Assembly (NCBI GenBank): GCA_023653785.1
Contig: JAMKCH010005433.1
Location: forward strand, 1 to 64,000
From: Ophioderma brevispina
Lineage: Eukaryota > Echinodermata > Ophiuroidea > Amphilepidida > Ophiodermatidae
Length of the DNA stretch: 64,000 bases
Direction of reading: 5' to 3'
The stretch's first letter is position 1, and each line of letters starts with the position of its first letter. Below, piece by piece: positions 22,111 to 33,194 of this stretch. The translations under genes and the position numbers were made by a program. The notes beneath the pieces were generated by a model. It was not told the origin of the DNA. It saw only the letters and a program-made list of their open reading frames with translations, and did not search any database.

Positions 22111-23563
22111 CCCAGCAAACACAAAACGTTTTTAAAACGTTTTGGTTAGGTTCTAGATTCGTCTATTACGTCTTCGTCTTATAAAACCTTGTAAAAACGT
22201 TTTAAAAACGTTTTGGCAAGGTTCTCATTCGTCTATTACATCTTCGTCTATAAGACCTGATCAATACGTTTTTAAAACGTTTTGGCTAGGTTCTGGATTG
22301 GCCCATTTCTTCTTCGTCTAATAAGAGCTTGTAAACACGTTTATAAAACGTTTTTACTAGGTTCTGGATTTGTCTATTACGTCTTCGTCTTATAAGACCT
22401 TGTAAAAACGTTTTGGCAAGGTTTTCATTCGCCTTTTACATCTTCATCTATAAGACCTGGTCAATACGTTTTTAAAACGTTTTGGCTAGGTTCTGGATTG
22501 GCCCATTTCTTCTTCGTCTAATAAGACCTTGTAAAAACGTTTTAAAAACGTTTGCATGTTCTGAATAAGTTTATTACATATTCATCTATCAATCTATAAG
22601 GCCTGGTAAATACGCTTTTAAAAGTTTTGGGTATATTATGGGTTAGCTATTATACGTCTTCGTCTTATAAAACGTTTTAACACGTTTTGGCTAGGTTCTG
22701 GGTTCGTCTCACCTTCGTCTATAAGACCTTCTGAAAACGTTTTTAAAACGTTTTTATAACGTCCCATGTCACATTATAGGTTAGGGTTAGCATATATGTT
22801 TCGATATCATGATGACTTTACCAAAACGTAATAAAATGTCCTAATAACGTTTGCAAAATACACACAAAACCACCATATAGAAAAAAGAAATAGCAACATT
22901 CTTATAACATTTCCTTACAGTCTATTTTGTTTAGTTTAAGCCATGGCATTATTATCAACGTGCATTTAATTCTGTCAGCACAGACGGTGTCTAAATTTCA
23001 GTGGTAATAAAATGGGTCACTTTTAGGTCACTAACTTTTCACAAAAAGATACAACCACTCTTCTGCTACACGTCCAGCCTATATAAAATAGAATTACCCA
23101 TTAAAATGTGAGTTGTCTAGCTGGTGTGCGGATAAGTGTTTGGTCTTCCATTTTAAGGGTCCCGGGTTCAATTCCCACTACGGTAAAGTTATAACTTGTG
23201 TAATATGCGTGATGTAGATTTCTATGCAATATAAGCTTCGATATATAACCGATTATTTTGTGTTAATTAGGTCTAAGGGCTAAAATGTTGTTGGGGACTT
23301 TCGCATAAAGTTTTAGAAACGTTTGTAAAACGTCCCACAATTTCGTTGTTCATTTACTTGCAGTACGTTCTGCCGGTTTTATTTACGTTTTTCCACCTCT
23401 TTTGGAAAGGTTTTAAACACTCTTTTTTCATTTTTAACAACACATTTTCTAAACGTTTTTAAAACGTTTTCGAATCCGTTTATTAAAACGTCAAATAACC
23501 TCCACAAAATTACGTTTTTAAAACGTATGATCAAAACGTCCAGAATACGCATTGTTAGCTGGG
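22111..23563. mobile_element. 1.45 kb element filled with AAAACGTTTT palindromes; CCCAGC termini
   Basis: The left end CCCAGCAAACACAAAACG and the right end (reverse complement CCCAGCTAACAATGCG) are TIRs. From 22128 a unit of about 70 bp repeats seven or more times (AAAACGTTTTGGCTAGG, TTCTGGATT, CTTCGTCTATAAGACC). AAAACGTTTT-type words return at 22730-22760 and 23320-23540. The middle (22770-23310) is less repetitive and includes a tRNA-like stretch (23111-23183). AA flanks both ends, too short to call a TSD. No protein-coding frame. Superfamily unassigned. Confidence 0.75.
23111..23183 (+). tRNA. tRNA-like sequence (SINE head or tRNA pseudogene)
   Basis: TAGCTGGTGTGCGGATAAG resembles a D-arm/A-box and CCCGGGTTCAATTCCCA a T-arm/B-box with correct spacing. 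The acceptor ends do not pair, so it is not a functional tRNA. It lies inside the AAAACGTTTT element, so either a tRNA-derived SINE inserted there or the element captured it. Confidence 0.4.
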
Positions 23564-24074
23564 AAGGGCCGTGCGGACTACAACCTGTAGTGCACAGCAC
23601 GTGTTGTGAAATAGAGTTACTGCAGGATACTGCTGATGAGACGTTAATGGTTTCTTAGCAACCGTCTTGGAGTTTTTGGCCATTTTATTTTTTTTTTAAC
23701 TGGCGTTTTGTTTCTTTCTGTCAAGCAGTAAGCCACAAAAGTTGAAAAGAAAGTATTAGCCCTTCATCTCGATTCATGGTGGGTCTCTCTTTTCTTATTT
23801 CTAGAACTTATTTTATACACCTTTTATATTGTCTGTCTGTTGGTTCAACCCTCAGTCTCATCTGATCATCTGAAGGACATTGTGGTCTCTAAATGATCAG
23901 GCCATTGCTGCTTTGTAGCGAGCGGATTGTGAAGTTTTCCTTCCTGCTCAGTAGAAGTCACTAACGTCCTCATTTCAAATTCATATTTGTCCACCAGTGT
24001 ATACCAAACTCCCTGCACATTTCTCCAATCAACTACGGTTACAATTTTTTACTGTAGGTGGGTGCAGGCACCGG
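23564..24074. other. No recognisable feature
   Basis: Unique sequence with a T-run near 23690. No gene seen. Confidence 0.5.
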
Positions 24075-24339
24075 CAGGCCCGTACGCATGGGGTGGGGTT
24101 CACTTTTTGCTGATTTGTTTTGATAAAAAGGTCAAAAAATTGGAGCAATTTTGCCAAAGAAATGGGTCCACTTTTTGGTGATGAAATGTTCAAAACGGCC
24201 AAAAAAGGCGTTTTCATTTCAGTGGGGTTAGGTCCACTTTTAGCCAAAAAGATCCACTATTTTGAAAAAAAAGTTCACCTTTTCGAAGTCTCCCCCCCGC
24301 ACCCCCCCCAAAAAAACAATCCTCCGTACGGCCCTCCTG
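24075..24339. mobile_element. Short TIR element with CCGTACG termini
   Basis: Starts CAGGCCCGTACGCATGGGG and ends with CCTCCGTACGGCCCTCCTG, whose reverse complement begins CAGGAGGGCCGTACGG. Inside are repeated TTCACTTTTT / GTCCACTTTTTGG and C-rich runs. The open frames through it are products of biased composition. Non-autonomous element, class unassigned. Confidence 0.6.
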
Positions 24340-26643
24340 TTGCACTTTTGGTCTTTTGGATGGATAAGTAAATTACGCTGAGTGGGCGTCCGATCACTTG
24401 CAACTCAAAAGAATGGCCGGCGTACTCGTAACTAAGAAAAGACTTTTTCAAAATCCTCGAATCTTGTGAAAAACAATTGGAATTTTCGGAACTCTAACAT
24501 TAATTGATTCACTTGAAAATCAATAAACTCTAAAAATTATATAGGTAATCAATCTAAAGCTGGATAAATAACAAAGCTTCGATGTTTAGTTTGAAAAAGG
24601 TTTACCAACCTAGCGTGGGAGGGCAGACAAGCTAGTCCCTATACCAGGAAATAAACCTAAATATGACCCTCACAAAGTAGTATAGACCATAATGACAACT
24701 TCACATCACAGTGCAGATCAATGCCTTATTCAAAAGAAGTTTACCGATTCTTTGTAGTCTAGTAATTTTTTTTAAAGAATTTTTTTCATTGTAACTTATG
24801 TGGTCAAGTAGAAGAGCATTTTCTGATTGTCTAAATTAAAAAAAAATATTTATTTAATTGGTCTTGCAACCCTAGTTATACTAATTTGAATAAAACCACC
24901 CTTTTCCTGACTGCCCCACACTCGAGTAACTTGCATCATTTTCTACTTTAATACCAAATCAATAATGGCGTGAACAAGAAAGTAATCCATTGGTTTAGCA
25001 ACCTTCAATGTCAAAATGAAAGTTTTACTTTTATATTTGCCATGCTCAAAATGCAAATCAAATCAACATATTTAATGCTGACAATTTTCAAATGTTATTG
25101 AAATTTTGAATCTCTATGCAGCACGGTTTCCTTTCCTTTTCCTCTGGCAGACTTCTCTTATAACATGTATAAGAAACACTTCATTGCATTTTTTGCATTG
25201 TTCTTGAACAAACATAATGCAGAATTGCAGAAAGAGTTTTGCGATGAAAAATAAAGATCTATTTGTACATGCTTGATGAATATAGAAAGGTGAACTTAAG
25301 TATCGTTTTATTTATGGTTTCTTGAGTATGGTTGTAATAGCTAAAATTTCATTTATAATAACAGTGCAAACCATGGATCAGTCTTGTTCACGCTTTAGTG
25401 ATTTGGTGTGAAGAGAAACTAATGCAAGTTACCCAGAATGTGTACAGTCAGGAAATGCTGGTGATTTATTCAAATGAGTAAAACTTGGGTTCGGCATGTG
25501 CAAATCAAAAATTCTTTGTTAAATTAGACTTTCAGAAATTGCTCTTTGCAATGATATATTACTTTGCTGAAAATTCCTTTTAGATTTTTTACTAAACCAT
25601 GAATCAGCCTATGTCACTTGGTATGGGGAACAAGTGGGACACCAGTAGATTCATTTTGCGGCGTTGAGACCTGCAATGGCTCAAACGCTGTGACACTGTA
25701 ATTAGCTGTGACACTGTAATTTAGGTTTTCTGTTGACCTGTAATTTAGTTGCGACAATGTACTTTATGTATTCGTACATTATTTGGTCACAGTTCTATTC
25801 CTCCATGTTCCTGTCTCCTCCACGCTAATTCCGCAACCTAGCTACAGCTTTTCTCACTTTAAAATATTCAAGGTAATATCATTTTTCATCCATGGGTGGT
25901 TTTTTTCTATCTGACTCGTTGGACTCACCATCACCTCAATCGCTTGAAAGTCCATTGATAGCAAATGTCTTATTTGCTAAAGATACCGCATGCGTGAATC
26001 TAACTGGGCAGCTACCCCAGAAGTGCTGAAATGCTAGCCTATCCTGATTTGATTCTATCCCACTCTATTATTTTAGCACTATGTGCTGTGCCGAAGTGCC
26101 GAAAAGGCTTCAAAATAAAATTGATGCTTAAAAATGCATTGCCATATAGTCGTGATACTAGGCAGTATAGGAGTGAGATGGAGAGATGATATGAGATACA
26201 ATCATTTGAGTATTTGACAATGAAATCACCGCGACATTTATTGGATGCAATTTTTATTTATCCTTTTCGATTCATATATCAATACATAATTTCCTCTCAT
26301 CTAAAGGCAATACATCTTTCTTAGAACGTGACAAATGGCTGTTTTATCTAATAAAATACGATTGACCACTGATGTACAGGTTACGCGAACAGCGATAAGC
26401 TGGTTAATTGTGCTTGTGGCCATCACCTAATTAGTGGTCTATAAATTGACATTATCTGACAGCTTCGCAGATGAGAGAAGCTGTGTGAAAAAAAACCCGA
26501 AGGATATTTTAGAATGTACAGGTGTGCACAGAGTGTATCTATTCATAATGAAAGTAAAATGCTACTTTAATCTTAGCATGTAGTAGAAAGCTACATTTGT
26601 TTTTAGACACATTGTAGGTACATTGTATGTAAGCATGCATGTG
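24340..26643. other. No recognisable gene or repeat
   Basis: 2.3 kb of AT-rich unique-looking DNA. GCTGTGACACTGTAATT occurs twice in tandem near 25690-25720. Nothing else stood out on either strand. Confidence 0.5.
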
Positions 26644-27564
26644 CAGTGTGAGTCAATAAAAACCCTACTACATTCAGGAAATATTTTTTCTTCAAAGGTT
26701 AAACGTTATTTTTGCTTGAACGTTTGATTTGGTTGTTTAGAGGGATCACAGCTATCAGAGCATTTTTATTTGTGTCTTTCAGACTTTGGTTCAGAAACTA
26801 TGTCAATTTTGCGGAGAGACCTAAAATTCTGTTTTTCAATCATAGAGAGTCAGTTATTGAAAATCACTCCTATCAATGTCTCAGTTCATGAACATAATGA
26901 AACTGCTCAGAATTTTTGTTTTACATCTCTAAGGTAATTATTTTGCACAAATACAATATACTCAGCGTCGAATAATTGCGAGGAGAACTAAAGCTGAAGT
27001 TTTCTGTAAATAAATTGGAATTAAAACTCAAAAATTAAATATAGCCACTGTTTTTTCAAGCCGGTACAAAACCTTCTAAAGTTTTCACTTTGGCTCCCAA
27101 GTTTTGATGTAGGTTAAAACCATGGAAGCTTGATGAACCAAAGTAAACTTTGGTCTAACACAGCTATCTTGACTTTATTTGGCAAATTGAACATTTTTAC
27201 TCAGCATTTTCTGTTGTAATCTCCGGGATATTATTTTTTATAATCCTGTAATTATTCTCCCACCTTCTATTGTTTAACAATACTTTGGTGTTAATTTTGT
27301 TAGCTCAAATGACTGCTGAAGACCATGTTTACTCATGTAAACGACGTATCTTTGTTTGGCTCAAAATCGGCCAAACATGATTTTTAAATCTCTCTGAAAA
27401 AATTAGGCATAACGTTTCTCCGAAGTCAAAATGACCCAAATAAAACGTTTCTGAAAGCCTGTTTATTCTTCTTTATAACCAAAGCAAACATTTGAGCAAA
27501 AATAATTCTTAATTATTTTAATTATTTTTTATTCTGAATGTAGGGTTTTTATTGACTCACACTG
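26644..27564. mobile_element. Mariner-like TIR element, about 920 bp, no intact transposase
   Basis: The left TIR CAGTGTGAGTCAATAAAAAC is matched by the exact reverse complement at the right end (GTTTTTATTGACTCACACTG), and the match continues through CCTAC and ATTCAG with a 3-bp indel. TIRs of this form and length suggest mariner/Tc1. Right flank reads TATAC, left flank ATGTG, so the expected TA duplication is not intact. No transposase motif is readable in any frame, so this is a decayed or deletion derivative. Confidence 0.7.
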
Positions 27565-28362
27565 TATACTTGGGTGTATGTGTGTACATTATCATGTATG
27601 TGTGTACGTATGTTTATGTTTGTGTGTATGTTGTTATGGGCACATGTGTGTAAAAATTATCACAACTAGGACCTGGGTTGGGATTGATATCGCCATGAGA
27701 CAAAAGTTAGATTTGAAAAGTTGCGCAAGAATTTGAGCAGTAAGGAAAGTTTATTTTCAGATAACATTTATGATGAAAATGTTGATACAGATAACGTTTG
27801 TTAGTAGAGCAAGGAAACTGATGATGATAGCTGTATGTGGATGGATGGATGGATGGATGGAGGGAGGGATGTATCTACCTGTCTGTCTATCTATCTATGA
27901 TGTATTCGCATGATCTATTTTTTTATAATTATGTAGTCGCGTGTAAGTGCTTACAAGCCCGCACGGTTATGTCTGTGTGGGCGTATGTGGGATATATGTG
28001 ACGGATTTAATGTATTTGTATATATCTGAAGCAATTGGTATCAATAAAGCATGTAAAGTAGTGATTGGTTCGTCTTAAATATTACAACACCTCAGATATT
28101 GAGTACCATGGCTTTTCTCTGTATTCCATTATCGAATTTAATAAGGAAATATGATCCGGACATGTAAATATCAGCTTCTTATCACAATGTATCAAAATGT
28201 CAATATTGCATTATAATTCAGTGCGCAGCTGTACTGCTTATTTCTAATGTACTTTTATTATAGGGTGTGTGACTCAAAACGATCATCTTTATTTAAAATC
28301 AGAGAAAGGGAACATAAAAGCCAACGAACATCTGAGAGCCATGCCAATCTTAGGCAAGCGAA
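27565..28362. repeat. TG-rich tract and (GGAT)n microsatellite, then plain AT-rich DNA
   Basis: 27565-27650 is rich in TATGTGTGTA words. 27837-27865 is GGAT repeated about six times, followed by GTCTATCTATCTATG. The rest to 28362 has no visible feature; the 63-codon frame at 28269 runs into the next element. Confidence 0.7.
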
Positions 28363-28694
28363 TATGGCAAGCTAAAAATATCATAATGTATTGGTCACAA
28401 TGCGTTGCTTTGTTATCAACGCGTTGCTTTCAGAAAACAACGCGTTGCTTTAGTAGCTAACCAATCAGAAAACTGAAATCATGCTAACGAAAGCAACGCA
28501 TTCATTAGCAAGGCGTTACTTTTTCACTTTTCTGATTGGTTGGCTTAGCAACGCGTTGCTTTTTCATTTTTCTGATTGGTTGGATTAGCAACGCGTTGCT
28601 TTTTCATTTTTCTGATTGGTTAGCTAAGCAACGCGTTGTTTCCTGAAAGCAACGCTTTGTGACCAATACGTTGTGACCCTTTTAACTTGCCATA
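28363..28694. mobile_element. AACGCGTT palindrome element, short member
   Basis: Terminal TATGGCAAG and CTTGCCATA are inverted. AGCGAA flanks both sides (28357-28362 and 28695-28700), a convincing 6-bp target-site duplication. Subterminal ATTGGTCACAA / TTGTGACCAAT are also inverted. The interior repeats AACGCGTTGCTTT with TTTTTCATTTTTCTGATTGGTT in a roughly 55-bp period, giving seven or eight AACGCGTT-like words. No coding. Shares termini with 37561-38538. The TSD length would suit hAT- or Mutator-like relatives less well than an unassigned group. Confidence 0.8.
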
Positions 28695-28700
28695 AGCGAA

Positions 28701-29540
28701 GGCATGATTAGAAGTACAAATAACAAACATTAGTTTTTAAAAACAGAGAAGAAAAAATCCAAAGAATATATTTCACTGAGAACTTTCATGATAAAAGTTT
28801 ATATTTTTAAATAAAAATAATAATATAATAATGATTAAAGCTTATCGCCGAATAGCCTCAAAGCGCATGTTGCTTTTTATATTATAATAGTCATCAAGAA
28901 ATCGGTATCATTTCGTTGCAACTACCTAAGATGGCAGGTGGGTGAGCGCACATCTCTATCAGTACTTTTTCTCTAAATTAATTTGAATTTATGCATCATT
29001 CCAAATATTTAGAAGTGTCTACCACCCTTTCATTTTTTATTGCCAAAAAATAAAAAAAAAAAAAAACCCTTCGGTACTGCCTGGATGTGCTTTTCCAACA
29101 ATTTTTTGTTAGGGATTACATAGTTTTAACTGGTCAATAAACCATGCCAATAAACACTAACATTGCCATTGGATTATAGAAGCAGGAAAAATGCATTTAT
29201 TTGAATACATTGTTTGAGAAAAAATCAAAGTTCATAATTTAAAGCAATGCTGCCGAATGAGAGTGAGAACTTGACCTTTAATTTCGAGTTACGCTGCAGA
29301 ATTATCGGTATGCGTGTATCCTACCCATGTGACATTTAGTGAGATTGATATTCATCTTTGAAAACAACTGGACACCCAAAACGAACAAGAGCAAGAGTAA
29401 ACTTAAATCGAAAAGCTTTCCTCTTTCTTTTTCATCTTAATATAGCCTCTTGTGTAATAATTTGCTCTCAAAGTACTCATTTGATTTATATCAAGCTATC
29501 AAGAGTCACCAACGAAAAACATTAATCACAAGAGTCACAT
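28701..29540. other. No recognisable gene
   Basis: AT-rich, with an A-run at 29046-29064. No gene or repeat pair seen. Confidence 0.5.
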
Positions 29541-30571
29541 ATCCCAGCCAAAATGCCCTTCTGGGGCCCACATGGGTTTAGCATGGCAAGGTGGGCTTAA
29601 TGTGGGCTAGGCTTCAAGTGGGCAACCCAGGGTGGATCCATTTGGGCTATAAGTGGGTATATTCGGCTTGGGTTACAAGTGGCAACCCCAAATGGGTCCA
29701 TTGTGGGTATTCCAGGGTCTGTGTGGGATCTAGGAACATGGGGTTTACAAGGGTTTTTATATGGGCCCATGTGGGTTGATGATGGGCATGGGCTACAGAG
29801 TGGGTTCCAAAGGGCTCACCCATGTGGGTGGGCGTGGTATCGATGACCTGTATTTTTTTCTGCTGTTAAAATGAAATTTTGATCATAATGAATGTATTTT
29901 AAGTATTTTTAATAAATTAATTCTCAGACAAACCCTATAACTAAACTGTATCTATTTACTTTTCATCATATCATTTTGATGACACCTTTTAGAGAAAGGA
30001 TGGTGTACGACTGTAACATTTTTTTGAAAACACCATGAAAATAACATATCATATCAAAAAAAAACCTTTCATAAAATTAAACGTAAGAAATTCTTGTTTC
30101 ATTGCACTTCCGCTATATTCCCATCTTTTGGGAGATGTTAAGCTGAATTTGAAACAACAAAACATACATTTTGTGTGTTTTACCCAATGTGGGCCACTTA
30201 TGTTCCACAGCATAAGGGGGTGCAAATTAAAATCAATTTTGAATTTGCCAATCTTGGGCCCATAAAAGCCCCCTATGGGCCCCACATGGAACCTGTATGG
30301 GTACAATTCGGGTGAGCACATAACAACTCCAGAAAGTGAGAACCGGTGAGGGAACACACATTGTACACGTGTAATACCCACCTGACCCAACCAATGGGCT
30401 AAGGCAAACCCACATGGGGGCCAATCGAGGCACAGTGGACAAAAACCCAAGTAGGCCCCACATGGGCCAATGAAACAGCGATTTTGCCCCATGTGGGGCC
30501 CTTCATGACGTGCCACCATAAAAACGGTATTTTACCCACATGGGCCCCAACTGGGGAATGTTGGCAGGGAT
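29541..30571. mobile_element. 1.03 kb element with GGGCCCACATGGG repeats; ATCCCwGCCAA termini
   Basis: The left end ATCCCAGCCAAAATGCCC is mirrored by the right end (reverse complement ATCCCTGCCAACATTCCCC). Outer thirds (29560-29830 and 30190-30560) are dense in GTGGGC, GGGCCCACATGGG and GATGGGCC on one side and their complements on the other, making long imperfect inverted arms; the middle (29850-30180) is ordinary AT-rich DNA. Several overlapping minus-strand frames (30049-30590) are by-products of the repeat. The CCCAGC..AA terminus resembles that at 22111. Confidence 0.75.
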
Positions 30572-31237
30572 CCATAGCCAAACAAGTCATAACTATATTA
30601 ACTTCTCAAGAGAGGCATTTCATGGAAAAAGTACAGTTTGGACACGTGGCAACATTCCCCAGACAAGTGCAAACATAAAAGGTTGATAAGTTACATTTAC
30701 ATAAGGATATCCTACAGTTTGAAATTTTTGACTGGAATTGTTTTTTCCCTTAACCTTAATAAAAAGACACGGGGACGATTATCCAGTTGACTCACCAAGT
30801 AATCGTCACCAAAGTAATTTCCTTTTCACTTGCGGTTAGTGCTTTACATTGAGTATTGCTGCTTTGTGTTTTAACAAGATATGGAGACATTTACAAGCCT
30901 TCGAAATGGAACATTAAAATTGTAAGCAATCTGAAAGATTATAGTGCAATAACTTCCAAATTTGCGAAAAAATTAAATTGCCATGTAAAATAAAGGCGAA
31001 CGGGGATTGTACACGAGGGAAGTGACATTGAGCCACAAAAAAGCTTGTTGTCTCTGACTTTGTCGTTTGTCAGCGTGGGGCCCATGAGGCTCAACGGCCA
31101 AACGAGGAGAAGACCGGGAAGTAGGAAAGCTAAGTGAAGGAATTCTTTTCACGCACCCTATGATCAATCCGTCTATGAATTGTAACAAATGTCTCAATCC
31201 CGGTCTCAATCCGCGTTTCTGTTGGTCTTATATGGTT
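30572..31237. other. No recognised gene
   Basis: 30990-31210 is GC-richer than its surroundings and open for 78 codons on the minus strand (30973-31209), without a recognisable motif. Listed as unassigned rather than as a gene. Confidence 0.4.
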
Positions 31238-32295
31238 TTAAAGTGAATTAGGAGGGGATATTTTTTGAGGATACAGATTTCTCTCAAAGTGCACTTGATC
31301 AGTTGTAGACCACCTCCTACCGAGAATGTTTCGAAGGTTTATTGGACAAACAAGCAAGAAAGAAAACCGCAAACCTTGTTTTGAACCTGCTATCCAAATC
31401 GACCCTATAGGAAAACCATGCTTTGAATTTCTGTCGTGCACGACAGAAATTACTAAATCATCATCTTAACTACAGAAAGACGTCGCATTCGGCTTCTTCT
31501 TATAAATCACTTCAGGTGTGATCTAATGCATCGGTAGCATTCCAAATATGCAAAAAACATGGGTTCGAGACAAATTGAGGGCCGCATCTCTCTGGAATGT
31601 CCTTATGTTTCTTAAGTTAGTTATGATCACATCAAAAGGTCATGGTCAAGAAAATATGTAACCAAGCTACATCTTTTTATGTCGGGTATGCATGACCTTG
31701 GTGTAATTTTCTGGTTGTAGCAAAAATCAAAATGTTAAATAATTATTCCACCTCAGTAGACTTAATTATAAAAATCGATTCCTAAAAAGACTAAATTGTG
31801 ATATTGTTACATTTGAGTAATTTACTATAAATTGAATGCGTTGTCTTTCTCTTTGGGGTTATATTTCCAATTTGCCTGTATTTCGTTTGAATTTACAATT
31901 TTTTACTTTTTTTCTTCAAAATTGTGATCTAATCTGGTACATTGTAATGTTATTATCACTTGTATTGTTTATACAGTTGCTCAAGAGTGGTTAGATGTGC
32001 ATGTCATCACATAGTTTAATTAGGAAAACTAGAGTAGCTACAGGATAAAACCCCAGTCCTACATGAGGAGGATTTAAGAGACACGATGACATTTCCGGAA
32101 AGAGCGCCCCAATGTTTTGTCATGTTTTTTATGGAGCCGATACGATAGCAGGCAAGTTTCAAAACATAGTTTTTGGTGTTCTCTTTGACTTGCTTGTCCA
32201 ATAAACCTCGAACGTTCTCGGTAGAGTTCTACAACACATCGAGTGCAAATTAGAGAGCAATCTGATCCTCAAAAAAATTCCTCCTGTCCCTTTAA
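31238..32295. mobile_element. Full-length TTAA-flanked MITE, about 1.05 kb, with long TIRs
   Basis: TTAA at 31238-31241 and at 32292-32295. The inverted ends share GAGG.GGAT, TTTTTTGAGGAT, TGCACTTGATC / GATC.. equivalents, CCGAGAA.GTT and TTTATTGGACAA over about 150-200 bp. Frames 31238-31441 and 32016-32201 on the minus strand are the two arms and not genes. Related fragments: 1560-1785 (-) and 49225-49385 (+). TTAA duplication fits piggyBac or Kolobok. Confidence 0.8.
31426..31451. repeat. Perfect 26-bp palindrome
   Basis: Centred on TCGTGCACGA; AATTTCTGTCGTGCA on the left is exactly complementary to the right half with no spacer. It lies at the inner edge of the left TIR of the TTAA element. 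A diverged form (GTCCGTGCACGACAGAAA) is present in the copy at about 1585. Confidence 0.9.
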
Positions 32296-32523
32296 TGCTT
32301 TAATAATATTTGTGGTGTAGAAACCCATGAAAAATTAACTTGGTTATTTTGGGAAATTGACTCCTACTTTAAGAACAAGAGTAACAAATAATCTTTCACA
32401 AAGGCGGTAAGTATACAGTGTTATAGATTAAAGCCGACGGATAGTTGACTAATTGGCTTTCGTGTTTCAGTTATTAGAGTGAAATCAATGAAACAAGTCC
32501 ACTGTGATGTCTGTTCATAATTT
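32296..32523. other. No recognisable feature
   Basis: Short AT-rich spacer between two MITEs. Confidence 0.5.
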
Positions 32524-32685
32524 GGGTGTTTCCCATAAGGTGACACCCTCTTCTTCTGACACCCTTATGAAATATTCGGAAACCTTAACAGATAAAACCA
32601 CATAAACACGGTGGTTTATTCCGTTAAGGTTTCGAATTCATAAGGGTGTCAGAAAGAAGGGTGCCACCTTATTTTGGAAACACCC
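32524..32685. mobile_element. Palindromic MITE (GGGTGTTTCC family), copy 2, full length
   Basis: Ends are GGGTGTTTCC and GGAAACACCC. The two 75-bp halves mirror each other: AAGGTG.CACCCT, TTCTTCTGACACCCTTATGA / TCATAAGGGTGTCAGAAAGAA, TTCGGAAACCTTAAC / GTTAAGGTTTCGAA. The loop is ACATAAACACGG-like. 162 bp, no coding. Copies at 17938-18080 and a half-copy at 40945-41019. Confidence 0.85.
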
Positions 32686-33194
32686 TCTGGATTTTATCAA
32701 AAATGTGAGTATACCAGTAAATAATGTGGATTAAATATGCGAACCTCCTGTGCAGCGAGTGTTTGAAACCAATCCCATAATGCACTTCATCCCAGAATGC
32801 CATGTACTGTCTGTACTAACACAAGCATGTAGGGATAATAAAGAGTGCTCAAGAAGTTTATTAAAAAAACATTTAATCCTCAATGATAAAAAAAATACTA
32901 GGTATCTTTTGTTAGCTAAAATGGTGTAAAAGCCACAGTGTTTATGTTGTTAAAGGCTGACTCTTGAGATTTCCCGGGGAAGGCGCCTTAATTTTTTAAA
33001 ACAAATAATCCTTTGCATTAATGCTTGTAATTATGAAATCACGGTGAAATAACTACGCTCAAATCGAAGTCTTCATATAGAAATCACAATTTTGTTCTAC
33101 CAATTACGGATATCCGCCTTTTTGTTATACAACAATAGCGTATAGTCCCAATTTACTACACATAAATGTTACTGCATAAAGGATGAGCAATAAA
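32686..33194. other. No recognisable feature
   Basis: AT-rich sequence before the LINE remnant. Nothing seen. Confidence 0.5.

Noticed and set aside
22126..22770. CRISPR-like regular array
   Set aside because: Spacing is regular but the intervening sequence is also repeated, the units are diverged, the sequence is animal-like, and no cas genes are present.
23111..23183. Functional tRNA gene
   Set aside because: D- and T-arm-like blocks exist but the acceptor stem does not pair.
30049..30519. 156-codon minus-strand frame
   Set aside because: Lies across the C-rich arm of the GGGCCC element; Trp/Pro/Cys/Gly-rich by composition.
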